64,000 nucleotides of DNA from Actinomadura sp. NBRC 104425 (GTDB lineage Bacteria; Actinomycetota; Actinomycetes; Streptosporangiales; Streptosporangiaceae), in assembly GCF_030269545.1 (NCBI RefSeq), contig NZ_BSTN01000001.1:1-64000 (forward strand), in the 5' to 3' direction. Each line of letters opens with the position of its first letter. Position 1 is the first letter of the stretch. The notes beneath the pieces were generated by a model that was not told the origin of the DNA, did not search any database, and saw only the letters and a program-made list of their open reading frames with translations. Positions 46,018-53,682 of the stretch are shown here, piece after piece. The position numbers were made by a program, and so were the translations under genes.

Positions 46018-47400
46018 GTGAGCGATCTCCCCCGCCGCGCGGTGACGCGGTCCGCAAAACTCGCGACCCTGCCCCTCGGCTTCGCCGGACGCGCCGCGCT
46101 CGGGGTGGGCAAGCGCACCTTCGGCAAGCCCGCCGAGGCGGTCGCCGTCGAGCTCCAGCAGCGCACCGCCGAGCAGCTGTTCAAGGTGCTCGGCGAGCTC
46201 AAGGGCGGGGCGATGAAGCTCGGCCAGATGCTGTCGATCTTCGAGGCGGCGCTGCCGCCGGAGATCGCCGGCCCCTACCGGGCCACGCTGACCCGGCTGC
46301 AGGAGGCCGCGCCGCCGCTGCCCGCCGCCACCGTCCACCGGGTGCTGGCGGACGGCCTCGGCGAGGACTGGCGCGACCGCTTCCGGGAGTTCGACGACAC
46401 CCCCGCGGCCGCCGCGTCCATCGGGCAGGTGCACCGGGGGGTGTGGGAGGACGGCCGCGCGGTCGCCGTCAAGGTGCAGTATCCGGGGGCGGGCAAGGCG
46501 CTGCTCAGCGACTTCAACCAGCTGTCGCGGCTGGCCAAGCTGTTCGCCGTGCTGATGCCGGGCCTGGACGTCAAGTCGATGCTGGCCGAGCTGCGCGAAC
46601 GCGTCGCCGAGGAGCTCGACTACGCCCTGGAGGCCGAGTCCCAGCGCATCGTGCACGAGGCGTACGCCGACGACCCCGACTTCTACATCCCCGCCGTGGT
46701 CGCGCAGGCCGACGACGTGCTGGTGACCGAGTGGATGGAGGGAGTCCCCCTCTCAAAGATCATCACGGACGGCGACCAGGAGGAGCGCGACCACGCGGCC
46801 CTGCTGTACTGCCGGTTCCTGCTGTCCGGCCCGCGCCGCAGCGGCCTGCTGCACGGCGACCCGCACCCGGGCAATTTCCGCATCCTGGACGACGGCCGGC
46901 TCGGCGTGATGGACTTCGGCGCCGTCGACCGCATCCCGCCGGACTTCCAGTACCGGCTGGGGCGGCTGCTGCGCATCGGCACCACGGCCGGGATCGACGA
47001 GATCGAGGACGCGCTGCGCCGCGAGGACTTCATCCGCGAGGGCGTCACCATCGACGCCGAGGCGCTGCACGCGTTCCTGGCGCCGATCACCGAGCCGTTC
47101 ATCACCGACACGTTCAAGTTCACCCGCGAGTGGCTGCGCGACATGGCCGCCCGCGTCACCGACCTGCGGCCGACCAATGTGGTCCGCCAGCTGAACCTGC
47201 CGCCCGAGTACGTGATCGTGCACCGCGTGCTGTCGGCGGGCACCGGCGTGCTGTGCCAGCTGGAGTGCGAGATCCCCGCCCGAGCCGAGTCGCTGCGGTG
47301 GATCCCCGGCTTCGCCGACGACTCCGATGCGCCCGACGCGGCGGACGCGGCGGACGCGGCGGACGAAGACGGGCTGGACGACGACGAACTCGCGGGCTGA
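46018..47400 (+). CDS. AarF/UbiB (ABC1)-family atypical kinase
   Basis: 460 residues from GTG 46018-46020, giving MSDLPRRAVTRSAKLATLPLG, which matches the start of Streptomyces homologues. ABC1 features are the KxGQ motif in ELKGGAMKLGQMLSIFE, the AASIGQVHRGV alanine loop with VAVKVQYPG, the catalytic HGDPHPGNF and the DFG-like VMDFGAVDR. The family supports isoprenoid-quinone metabolism or acts as an ATPase/kinase; actinobacterial roles are unknown. The C-terminus is an Ala/Asp repeat. A very strong terminator follows. Confidence 0.93.
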   Translation: MSDLPRRAVTRSAKLATLPLGFAGRAALGVGKRTFGKPAEAVAVELQQRTAEQLFKVLGELKGGAMKLGQMLSIFEAALPPEIAGPYRATLTRLQEAAPPLPAATVHRVLADGLGEDWRDRFREFDDTPAAAASIGQVHRGVWEDGRAVAVKVQYPGAGKALLSDFNQLSRLAKLFAVLMPGLDVKSMLAELRERVAEELDYALEAESQRIVHEAYADDPDFYIPAVVAQADDVLVTEWMEGVPLSKIITDGDQEERDHAALLYCRFLLSGPRRSGLLHGDPHPGNFRILDDGRLGVMDFGAVDRIPPDFQYRLGRLLRIGTTAGIDEIEDALRREDFIREGVTIDAEALHAFLAPITEPFITDTFKFTREWLRDMAARVTDLRPTNVVRQLNLPPEYVIVHRVLSAGTGVLCQLECEIPARAESLRWIPGFADDSDAPDAADAADAADEDGLDDDELAG

Positions 47401-47421
47401 CCGGCGGCTTCCAGAACACGC

Positions 47422-47462
47422 AGCGGGGCCCCGCGCATCGATGAGATGCGCGGGGCCCCGCT
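47422..47462 (+). terminator. Perfect 18-bp hairpin terminator after aarF
   Basis: AGCGGGGCCCCGCGCATC pairs perfectly with GATGCGCGGGGCCCCGCT around a GATGA loop, 21 bases past the stop codon. Confidence 0.9.
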
Positions 47463-47468
47463 TCTCGG

Positions 47469-47502
47469 AGCGCCCGGCGGAGGCGTAGGGCCGCCGGGCG
47501 CT
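47469..47502 (+). terminator. Second hairpin (backup terminator)
   Basis: AGCGCCCGGCGG and CCGCCGGGCGCT pair over 12 bases around a 10-base loop, immediately after the first terminator and followed by CTCTCCCC. It may terminate read-through in either direction. The rest of the gap to 47651 shows nothing I can name. Confidence 0.6.
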
Positions 47503-47651
47503 CTCCCCGCCCGCCGGGAGGCGCCTCGCCCGTCAAACCATCCCGAAGAACGGGCTGCCGGGCGCCTGCGACCGGCGGGCTCCGGTAACGCGTTGTGCGT
47601 GCCCGTCCGTCCACGGCCGCCCCCGTAGGCCGTGGACGCCGGTGCACGCGG

Positions 47652-47822
47652 TCAGCCGAGCAAAGCCCGGCGGACCCGAGCCGCCCGGACGCGGGCGTCG
47701 CGGCGGGCGCGGCGCATGGCCAGCACGCGGGCGGCGGCCCGGCGGCGCGCCGCCTCGTCGAGGGTGAGGGCCCGGCCCCGCACCGCGGGCGCGGGTGTCC
47801 GGTCCCGGACGTCCATGGTCAT
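47652..47822 (-). CDS. Small basic protein downstream of whiB7 (56 aa)
   Basis: Starts at ATG 47820-47822 with AGGGGG 5 bases upstream. The product is rich in Arg and Ala, with TLDEAARRRAAARVLAMRRARRDARVRAARVRRALLG likely forming one long basic helix, suitable for nucleic-acid or ribosome contact. No family recognised. It lies 117 bases downstream of whiB7 on the same strand and may share its transcript. Confidence 0.55.
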   Translation of the reverse strand: MTMDVRDRTPAPAVRGRALTLDEAARRRAAARVLAMRRARRDARVRAARVRRALLG

Positions 47823-47939
47823 GATGTCCCCCTGGTGGCCGGGGGTGCGGGCCCCTGGTGGGAGCCGCACTTCCCCGGCCTACGCGGCTGAGTGTCGGCT
47901 TTGCTGTCTTCGGCGGCCCGATGCAGGCCGCCCCGGGCG

Positions 47940-48227
47940 TCACACCCCGGCGCCGTCCGGCAGCGGGTTCTTGCGCGGACGCCCCCGCGGCCGCTTGCGC
48001 GGCACGACGACACCGCGGACGAACAGCTCGCCGCCCCACACGCCCCAGGGCTCCTTGCGCTCCAGGGCTCCGGCCAGGCACGCCTTGCGGAGCGGGCACT
48101 CCAGGCAGAGCGACTTGGCCAGCTCGACGTCGGCGGGGTCCTCGGCGAAGAACAGCTCCGGGTCGGTCCGGCACGGAAGCGTGAGGTCCTCCTCGCTCAT
48201 CGCGAGCGCCCCCTGCATCACGGTCAC
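47940..48227 (-). CDS. whiB7: WhiB7-type transcription factor (WblC)
   Basis: 95 residues from GTG 48225-48227, with GAGG 8 bases upstream; an ATG three codons later is an alternative. The four [4Fe-4S] cysteines are C19, C41, C44 and C50. GVWGG follows at 62-66, and the AT-hook PRGRPRK is near residues 80-86, which is specific to WhiB7 among WhiB proteins. It activates intrinsic antibiotic-resistance genes together with the primary sigma factor. The upstream 500 bases hold a promoter-like region, a possible leader peptide and an attenuator-like terminator. uvrD2 and mycoredoxin follow upstream as in Streptomyces. Confidence 0.93.
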   Translation of the reverse strand: MTVMQGALAMSEEDLTLPCRTDPELFFAEDPADVELAKSLCLECPLRKACLAGALERKEPWGVWGGELFVRGVVVPRKRPRGRPRKNPLPDGAGV

Positions 48228-48287
48228 CCTTGCTTCCTCTCGTTGGATCTCAACGGTCGTGTCGGTGGGTTGTCTGGGCAAAAGAGA

Positions 48288-48322
48288 AGGGCCGCGGATC
48301 CGGTGTGCGGATCCACGGCCCT
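48288..48322 (-). terminator. Intrinsic terminator/attenuator in the whiB7 leader
   Basis: On the minus strand AGGGCCGTGGATCCG pairs over 15 bases (one G-U) with CGGATCCGCGGCCCT and is followed directly by TCTCTTTT. It lies about 60 bases upstream of the whiB7 start and in the same direction, with no gene ending before it, so it can act as an attenuator. Confidence 0.75.
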
Positions 48323-48340
48323 GGGGGCTCTCCGGTGCTG

Positions 48341-48388
48341 CTAGACCGGTCGCCTCCAGGGATGCGGACCCGACACGCCACCCTTCAT
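48341..48388 (-). CDS. Candidate leader peptide (uORF) of whiB7, 15 aa
   Basis: The frame MKGGVSGPHPWRRPV ends 18 bases before the attenuator hairpin. Its ribosome binding site is poor; longer in-frame versions start at 48430 or 48646, so the true 5' end is uncertain. The position is what ribosome-sensing attenuation would need. The peptide itself is not recognised. Confidence 0.35.
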   Translation of the reverse strand: MKGGVSGPHPWRRPV

Positions 48389-48777
48389 TGCGATGAAGGA
48401 GGCGCCCACGTGGGCCGGGGCCGGAACCATGAGGTCATCGCCTTCGAGAAGCCGTTCAAAGACACTCCACCCCTGCTCGTTCCGGACGCGCTGCACGCGG
48501 CACAGATCGCGCTGATCGGCGGACGCACGCAGTCGCAGGGACCACGCGCCGCCATCGACCAGAGCCGCTTTGCCGCTGGGCAGGGAGCCCGAGGCGGCGC
48601 CGGCGGACACGCCGGAATACGCCGGCAGGGCGCCAGGACGCAGCATGGTCCGGGTGGTCGGCTTCGCGTTGCCGAAGGTCGTTGAGCTCACCGGACTGCA
48701 CACCACCTCTCTGGCTCCTCGGGGCCCCCACCCGGAACACGATCCGGTCGGCAGGGCCGTCTGAATGCTCGCGTTCG

Positions 48778-48807
48778 AGCGTACGGGTACGGACTCGAAC
48801 CAATCAA
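48778..48807 (-). promoter_or_regulatory. Probable whiB7 promoter with AT-rich upstream element
   Basis: On the minus strand TTGATT (48802-48807) and TACGCT (48778-48783) are separated by 18 bases, and AAAAATACC lies directly before the -35. WhiB7-dependent promoters carry an AT-rich stretch immediately upstream of the -35 that the AT-hook binds, so this fits autoregulation. It would give a leader of about 550 bases. Confidence 0.5.
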
Positions 48808-49211
48808 GGTATTTTTGACCTGCGGTTTTGTGGGTGAATTCACCCGTTGCGGACAGAACCAGCGCGGTGCGGCGAACGTCTAAGGGGATGCCGAAGGCAC
48901 CGCAACTGGCCGGCACCGGCACATCCGGCGCCGTCCGCCTGAAGACCACCCGATCCCCGCGGCCGCGGAGTTCGGCCGCCGCCATCAGTGCCGGAGAGCG
49001 TCCTGGGCTTCCCGCCACGGTACCGATGGGAAGGGCGGACGGTGCCCGCGCCGCGTAGCTCATGCCCGGAAGATGACCGAGTACACCGCGCCGGTGCATG
49101 CCCCACATCTGCGAGCGAGGGCGGGGCCGCGGGTGGCAGGGCGGCGGGCGGCCCGCGGCCCCCCGTGTCAGAAGCCCCGGGGGTCAGCGCGTCCGGGGCA
49201 GCGGGTCCGGG
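48808..49211. other. Intergenic stretch between whiB7 promoter and tesB
   Basis: About 400 bases with open but unconvincing frames on both strands and no recognised motif. The AT-rich element at 48808-48840 probably belongs to the whiB7 promoter. No gene is called. Confidence 0.5.
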
Positions 49212-50075
49212 TCAGGAGTCGCCGACCCGGATCAGCCCCTCCTGCATCACGGACACGACCAGCTCCCCGGAGCGGGTGAAGACCTGCCCGCGGGCCAGGC
49301 CGCGCGCGCCGCCGGCGAACGGGGTGTCCTGGTAGTACAGCAGCCAGTCGTCGGCCCGGAAGGGGCGGTGGAACCACATGGCGTGGTCCAGGCTGGCGCC
49401 CATCGTGCCCTTGTCGCCCCAGGCCAGGCCGTGGTTGAGCAGGACGGTGTCCAGCAGCGTCATGTCCGAGGCGTAGGTCATCAGGCACACATGCAGCATC
49501 GGGTCGTCGGGCAGCTCACCGTCGACCCGCAGCCAGACCTTCGACTCGGGGGTGGCCAGCGCCGGGTCCTTGGCCGCCTCCCAGGTGAGCGGGGTGGCGT
49601 GCCGGACGTCGAACGGGCGTCTGCCGACGAACTCGGCGGCGGCGCGCTCACCGAAGATCGGGGTGAGCCGGTCCAGCGCGTGCGGCAGCGTCTCCGGGTC
49701 GGGCGCCTCGGGCATGGCCGCCTGGTGGGTCGGGCCTTCCTCGACGACCTGGAACGACGCCGACAGGCTGAAGATGGCCTTGCCGTGCTGGATGGCCAGC
49801 ACCCTGCGGGTGGTGAAGGACCGTCCGTCCCGGACCCGGTCCACGGTGTAGACGATCGGCACCAGCGGGTCGCCGGGCCGGATGAAGTAGGCGTGCAGCG
49901 AGTGCACCGGCCGGTTGACCGGGACGGTCCGCCCCGCCGCGACCAGCGCCTGGCCCGCGACCTGCCCGCCGAACACCCGCTGCTGGCGCGCCTCGGGGCT
50001 GCGGCCGCGAAAGATGTCGTTCTCGATCTGCTCGAGGTCCAGCAGATCGAGCAGCTCCTTCAGGGACTCCTTCAC
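49212..50075 (-). CDS. tesB: Acyl-CoA thioesterase II
   Basis: 287 residues, a double-hotdog enzyme. Signatures are VFGGQVAGQALVAAGRTVP and VHSLHAYFIRPGDP in the first half and ASLDHAMWFHRPFRADDWLLY in the second, which contains the catalytic Asp; the Thr/Gln partners fall in TYASDMTLLDTVL and QVFTRSGELVVSVMQEGLIR. It hydrolyses medium- and long-chain acyl-CoA. It lies downstream of uvrD2 with a 39-base gap on the same strand. Confidence 0.96.
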   Translation of the reverse strand: MKESLKELLDLLDLEQIENDIFRGRSPEARQQRVFGGQVAGQALVAAGRTVPVNRPVHSLHAYFIRPGDPLVPIVYTVDRVRDGRSFTTRRVLAIQHGKAIFSLSASFQVVEEGPTHQAAMPEAPDPETLPHALDRLTPIFGERAAAEFVGRRPFDVRHATPLTWEAAKDPALATPESKVWLRVDGELPDDPMLHVCLMTYASDMTLLDTVLLNHGLAWGDKGTMGASLDHAMWFHRPFRADDWLLYYQDTPFAGGARGLARGQVFTRSGELVVSVMQEGLIRVGDS

Positions 50076-50114
50076 GGCCGACAGTCTCCCAAACCCCCTG
50101 GTGTGGCAAGGATC

Positions 50115-52226
50115 TCACCCCGTACCGTCCGAATCGCCCCCCGGCGGCGGGGCGCCCTGGCAGAGGGCCAGCACGTCGTTTCCGTAGCGCTGGAGCTTCA
50201 CCCGGCCGACGCCGGGGATGCGGGCGAGGTCCTCCAGGGACTCGGGGTCGTGCTCGGCGATGGCCTGCAGGGTGGCGTCGGTGAACACCACGTACGGCGG
50301 GACCCGCTGCTCGCCGGCGGTGCGGGCGCGCCACTCGCGCAGGGCGAGCAGCAGCTCCTCGTTGATCTGGGCGGGGCAGTCCTCGCAGCGGCCGAGCTTG
50401 CGTTCGATCGCGGCGGTCAGCGGGCGGCCGCACACCCGGCACGGCTGCGGGCCCCGGCCGCCGCGCCGTTTGGCGCGGTCGGCGCGGGCCGGGATCGGCG
50501 TCTGGGCGGCGGGCGTCAGGCCGTCCAGGAAGCGGGACGGCCGGCGGCGCCGGGCGCCGCCGGGGGAACGCGCCAGCGCCCAGGACAGGGTGAGGTGCTC
50601 GCGGGCGCGGGTCACCCCCACGTACAGCAGGCGGCGCTCCTCCTCGATCTGCTCGGGGGTCTCGGCGTAGACGATCGGCAGGGTGCCCTCGACCAGGCCG
50701 ACCAGGAACACCGCGTCCCACTCCAGGCCCTTGGCGGCGTGCAGGGAGGCCAGCGTGACGCCCTCCAGCGTGGGGGCGTGCTGGGCCGCGGCGCGTTCCT
50801 CCAGCTCGGCCACGAACTGGGGCAGCCCGGCGGACGGGTCGGCGGCCGCCATGTCCTCGGCGAGCTGGGCGAGCGCGGCCAGCGACTCCCACCGCTCGCG
50901 GGCCGCGCCGGCGCCCTCGGGCGGCCGCTCGGTGAAGCCCGCGCCGGCCAGCACGTGCCGGACGGTCGCGACCAGGCCCATGCCGTCGGTCTCGGCGTCG
51001 GCGCCGGCCCGGGCCGCGCCGCGCAGCCGCACCACCGCCTCGCGGACCTCGGGCCGTTCGAAGAACCGCTCGGCGCCGCGCAGCACGTACGGCACGCCCG
51101 CCGCGGCGAACGCGGCCTCGTAGGTCTCCGACTGGGCGTTGGCCCGGTACAGGACGGCGATTTCGCGGGCGGGCACGCCCTCGCCGATGAGCTTGCGGGC
51201 GCGGCGGGCCACGTCGTCGGCCTCGGCGACCTCGTCGTCGTAGGACGCGAAGACCGGGTCGGGCCCGTCGGGGCGCTGGGCCACCAGCTCCAGCCGGTGC
51301 CGCCGGGCCGCCTCGCCGGACGCCTGCCCGATGACGCCGTTGGCCAGCCGCACCACCTGGGGCGTGGACCGGTAGTCGCGCACCAGCTCGACCACCTTGG
51401 CGTTCGGGAAGCGCTTGGTGAAGTCGAGCAGGTAGGAGGGGGTGGCGCCGGTGAACGAGTAGATCGTCTGGTTGGGGTCGCCGACCACGCACAGGTCGTC
51501 GCGCTCGCCCAGCCACGCCTCCAGCAGCAGCATCTGCAGCGGGTTGACGTCCTGGAACTCGTCGACCACGAAGTACCGGTACTGGTCGCGGACCTGCCGG
51601 GCCACCTCGGGGTGCTCGGTGAGCACCGCGACGGTCAGCTCCAGCATGCCCTCGAAGTCGAGCAGGTTGCGTTCGCGGCGCAGCGTCTCGTACATGTCGT
51701 AGAGGCGGGCGATGTCGGCCGCGTCGGCGGGCGGACGGCGCGCGGCGGCGGCCACCGCGGCGGCGTAGTCCTCCGGGCGGGTCTGGGTCACCTTGGCCCA
51801 CTCGATCTCGCCGGCCAGGTCGCGCAGCTCGGTGCGGCTGTAGGACAGCCGCAGGGCGCGCGCCGCGTCCGCCACCAGCGCGATCTTGGACTCGATGATC
51901 TTGGGTGGTTCGCCGCCGATCACCCGCGGCCAGAAGTACGCCAGCTGGCGCAGCGCCGCGGCGTGGAAGGTGCGGGCCTGCACGCCCGGCGCGCCGAGCC
52001 GCCGCAGCCGCGAGCGCAGCTCGCCGGCGGCCCGGTTGGTGAACGTCACCGCCAGCACCCGCTGCGGCGCCACCACGCCGGTGAGCACGGCGTAGGCGAT
52101 CCGATGGGTGATCGCCCTGGTCTTGCCGGTGCCCGCGCCCGCCAGCACGCACACCGGGCCGCGCACCGCCTCGGCCACGGCGCGCTGCTCCGGATCGAGC
52201 CCTTCCAGAACCCCGTCTGCCAACAT
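50115..52226 (-). CDS. uvrD2: ATP-dependent DNA helicase UvrD2 with HRDC domain
   Basis: 703 residues. SF1A motifs: I GAGTGKTRAI, Ia VTFTNRAAGELRSRL, II VVDEFQDVNPLQ, III VGDPNQTIYSFTGA, IV ELVRDYRSTPQVVRLAN, V HAAKGLEWDAVFLVGL and VI LLYVGVTRAREHL. After about residue 560 a CxxC zinc pair (CRVCGRPLT, CEDCPAQ) and an HRDC-like region (LLALREWRARTAGEQRVPPYVVFTDATL) follow, the UvrD2 architecture of actinobacteria. The first ATG (three codons earlier) and ATG 52224 are both possible starts; neither has well-spaced signals. Confidence 0.94.
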   Translation of the reverse strand: MLADGVLEGLDPEQRAVAEAVRGPVCVLAGAGTGKTRAITHRIAYAVLTGVVAPQRVLAVTFTNRAAGELRSRLRRLGAPGVQARTFHAAALRQLAYFWPRVIGGEPPKIIESKIALVADAARALRLSYSRTELRDLAGEIEWAKVTQTRPEDYAAAVAAAARRPPADAADIARLYDMYETLRRERNLLDFEGMLELTVAVLTEHPEVARQVRDQYRYFVVDEFQDVNPLQMLLLEAWLGERDDLCVVGDPNQTIYSFTGATPSYLLDFTKRFPNAKVVELVRDYRSTPQVVRLANGVIGQASGEAARRHRLELVAQRPDGPDPVFASYDDEVAEADDVARRARKLIGEGVPAREIAVLYRANAQSETYEAAFAAAGVPYVLRGAERFFERPEVREAVVRLRGAARAGADAETDGMGLVATVRHVLAGAGFTERPPEGAGAARERWESLAALAQLAEDMAAADPSAGLPQFVAELEERAAAQHAPTLEGVTLASLHAAKGLEWDAVFLVGLVEGTLPIVYAETPEQIEEERRLLYVGVTRAREHLTLSWALARSPGGARRRRPSRFLDGLTPAAQTPIPARADRAKRRGGRGPQPCRVCGRPLTAAIERKLGRCEDCPAQINEELLLALREWRARTAGEQRVPPYVVFTDATLQAIAEHDPESLEDLARIPGVGRVKLQRYGNDVLALCQGAPPPGGDSDGTG

Positions 52227-52290
52227 GCCTCCCATCGTGGCAGCCGCGGCGGACCGGATGGCCCTTCCGCTCGACCTGTGGATAACCTCC

Positions 52291-52316
52291 GGAATGCGGC
52301 GCCGGAGCTCGGTGTT
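52291..52316 (+). promoter_or_regulatory. SigR-type promoter of the mycoredoxin gene (GGAAT-N18-GTT)
   Basis: GGAAT (52291-52295), 18 bases, GTT (52314-52316), matching the sigR promoter in this window in both elements and spacing. It lies 75 bases upstream of the mycoredoxin ATG. Mycoredoxin is a known SigR target in Streptomyces. Confidence 0.75.
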
Positions 52317-52391
52317 CGCAGTATCGGCGTCCGGCGCGGGCAGCGCGCCCGGACGAGCCGGACAAGCCGACCGAAGGAGACGAAAGCACCG

Positions 52392-52679
52392 ATGGCCACT
52401 CCGACCGCCGACCAGGCCCCCCGATCCGCCGGGCAGCTCACCATGTACACCACGTCGTGGTGCGGTTTCTGTCGGCGGCTGAAGAGCCAGCTCGCCCGGG
52501 ACGGCATCGAGATGGTCGAGATCGACATCGAGCGCGACCCGGCGGCCGCCGAGTTCGTGATGAGCGTCAACGGCGGCAACCGGACCGTTCCGACCGTGAC
52601 CATCGGCGACAGCGTCGTGCTGACCAACCCCAGCGCCAAGGAGGTCAAGCGCCATCTGGCCGAGCTGAACGGCCGGTGA
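52392..52679 (+). CDS. mrx1: Mycoredoxin (mycothiol-dependent glutaredoxin-like protein)
   Basis: 95 residues. Glutaredoxin fold with active site TTSWCGFCRRLK; characterised Mrx1 has CGYC, so Tyr to Phe is the only change. The cis-proline loop is GGNRTVPTVTIGDSVVLTNPS. It reduces mycothiol mixed disulfides with electrons from mycothiol. The SigR-type promoter upstream ties it to thiol stress control by the sigR-rsrA genes at 2.4 kb. It is divergent from uvrD2. Confidence 0.95.
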   Translation: MATPTADQAPRSAGQLTMYTTSWCGFCRRLKSQLARDGIEMVEIDIERDPAAAEFVMSVNGGNRTVPTVTIGDSVVLTNPSAKEVKRHLAELNGR

Positions 52680-52708
52680 GCGCCCGCCCCCAGGGGGCGG
52701 CATAGGGG

Positions 52709-53626
52709 TCAGAACTGCGGCATCTTGGGCAGCGGCCCGCCGTACCAGCGCATGATGAGCTGCGCGGCGATGGACAGCGGGCCGGGCGGCACCACCTCGC
52801 CCGCCTCGATCGCCTCCCGCAGTTCGTCGCGCGTGTACCAGGCGGCGTCCACGATCTCCTCCGGGTCGGGGCGCAGCGGATGCTCTCCGTCCGTGCGCGC
52901 GAAGAACCCGAGCATGAGGCTGCGCGGCAGCGGCCACGGCTGGCTGCCCAGGTAGCGCACGTCCCAGACGGGCAGGCCGACCTCCTCGCGCACCTCGCGG
53001 GCCACGGCCTGCTCCAGGGACTCCCCTGGTTCGACGAACCCGGCGAGGATCGAGCGGCGGTCCTTCGGCCATGCGGGGGCGCGGGCCAGCAGCACGCGGT
53101 CGCGCTCGTCCCGCACCAGCATGATGACGGCGGGGTCGACCCTGGGGAAGTGTTCGCTGCCGTCGGCGGGGCACACGCGCACGTGACCGGCGGCGGCCAG
53201 TTCGGTGGGGCCGCCGCAGCCGGGGCAGTACCGGTGCGTGGCGTGCCAGTGCTCCAACGCGACGGCGTGGGTGAGCAGCCCGGAGTCGCGGTCTTCGAGC
53301 ACGGCCCCCACGTGCCGCAGGCCCGCCGGCCGGGTGCCCTCCACGACGGGCAGGGGCGCGGCCACGGCGAAGTAGGCGACGCCGTCGTCATCGACCCCCA
53401 GCAGGTAGCGGTCCCCCTCGGGCGCCGCCTGCGGGGTGAGCAGCAGCAGCCGGGGGTCCCCGTCGTCATGTACGAGCGTTTTGCCGCGTTCCACGACGAG
53501 GACGCGCGTCCCCGGGTCGGCCCACGCCTCCCGCAGCCAGGCGTCGTCGCGGCGGCGCTCGGCCATGCGGTCGACGTCGCCGCGCGCAAGCGCGAGCCAC
53601 TCCAGGGTTTCGTACGGCTCCGGCAA
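52709..53626 (-). CDS. nudC: NAD(+) diphosphatase NudC
   Basis: 305 residues from TTG 53624-53626, with GGAAGG 9 bases upstream; a longer in-frame start would overlap the M20 gene. The Nudix box is GFVEPGESLEQAVAREVREEVGL and the NudC-specific SQPWPLPRSLMLGF follows. The zinc ribbon reads YCPGCGG then VCPADGSEHFP, so the fourth cysteine (usually CxxC) is Asp here. The enzyme cleaves NADH/NAD and can remove NAD caps from RNA. It is convergent with mycoredoxin. Confidence 0.94.
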   Translation of the reverse strand: MPEPYETLEWLALARGDVDRMAERRRDDAWLREAWADPGTRVLVVERGKTLVHDDGDPRLLLLTPQAAPEGDRYLLGVDDDGVAYFAVAAPLPVVEGTRPAGLRHVGAVLEDRDSGLLTHAVALEHWHATHRYCPGCGGPTELAAAGHVRVCPADGSEHFPRVDPAVIMLVRDERDRVLLARAPAWPKDRRSILAGFVEPGESLEQAVAREVREEVGLPVWDVRYLGSQPWPLPRSLMLGFFARTDGEHPLRPDPEEIVDAAWYTRDELREAIEAGEVVPPGPLSIAAQLIMRWYGGPLPKMPQF

Positions 53627-53682
53627 CGAGTGCGTCCTTCCAGCAGACGTGTCGGCGGGGGCCGAAGGCCCCGATGGCACCG

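Noticed and set aside
48791..48807. A GGTTCGAGTCC stretch on the minus strand looks like a tRNA T-arm.
   Set aside because: The flanking bases do not form a 5-bp T stem, and no anticodon or acceptor stem can be built; the region fits a whiB7 promoter better.
48341..49108. A 255-residue minus-strand frame covering the whiB7 leader.
   Set aside because: It has no recognisable domain or good start signal and would include the promoter-like region; it is treated as leader, with only its last codons kept as a possible uORF.
49098..52679. A 1193-residue plus-strand frame ending in mycoredoxin.
   Set aside because: Only the last 95 residues from ATG 52392 are real; the rest is antisense to tesB and uvrD2.
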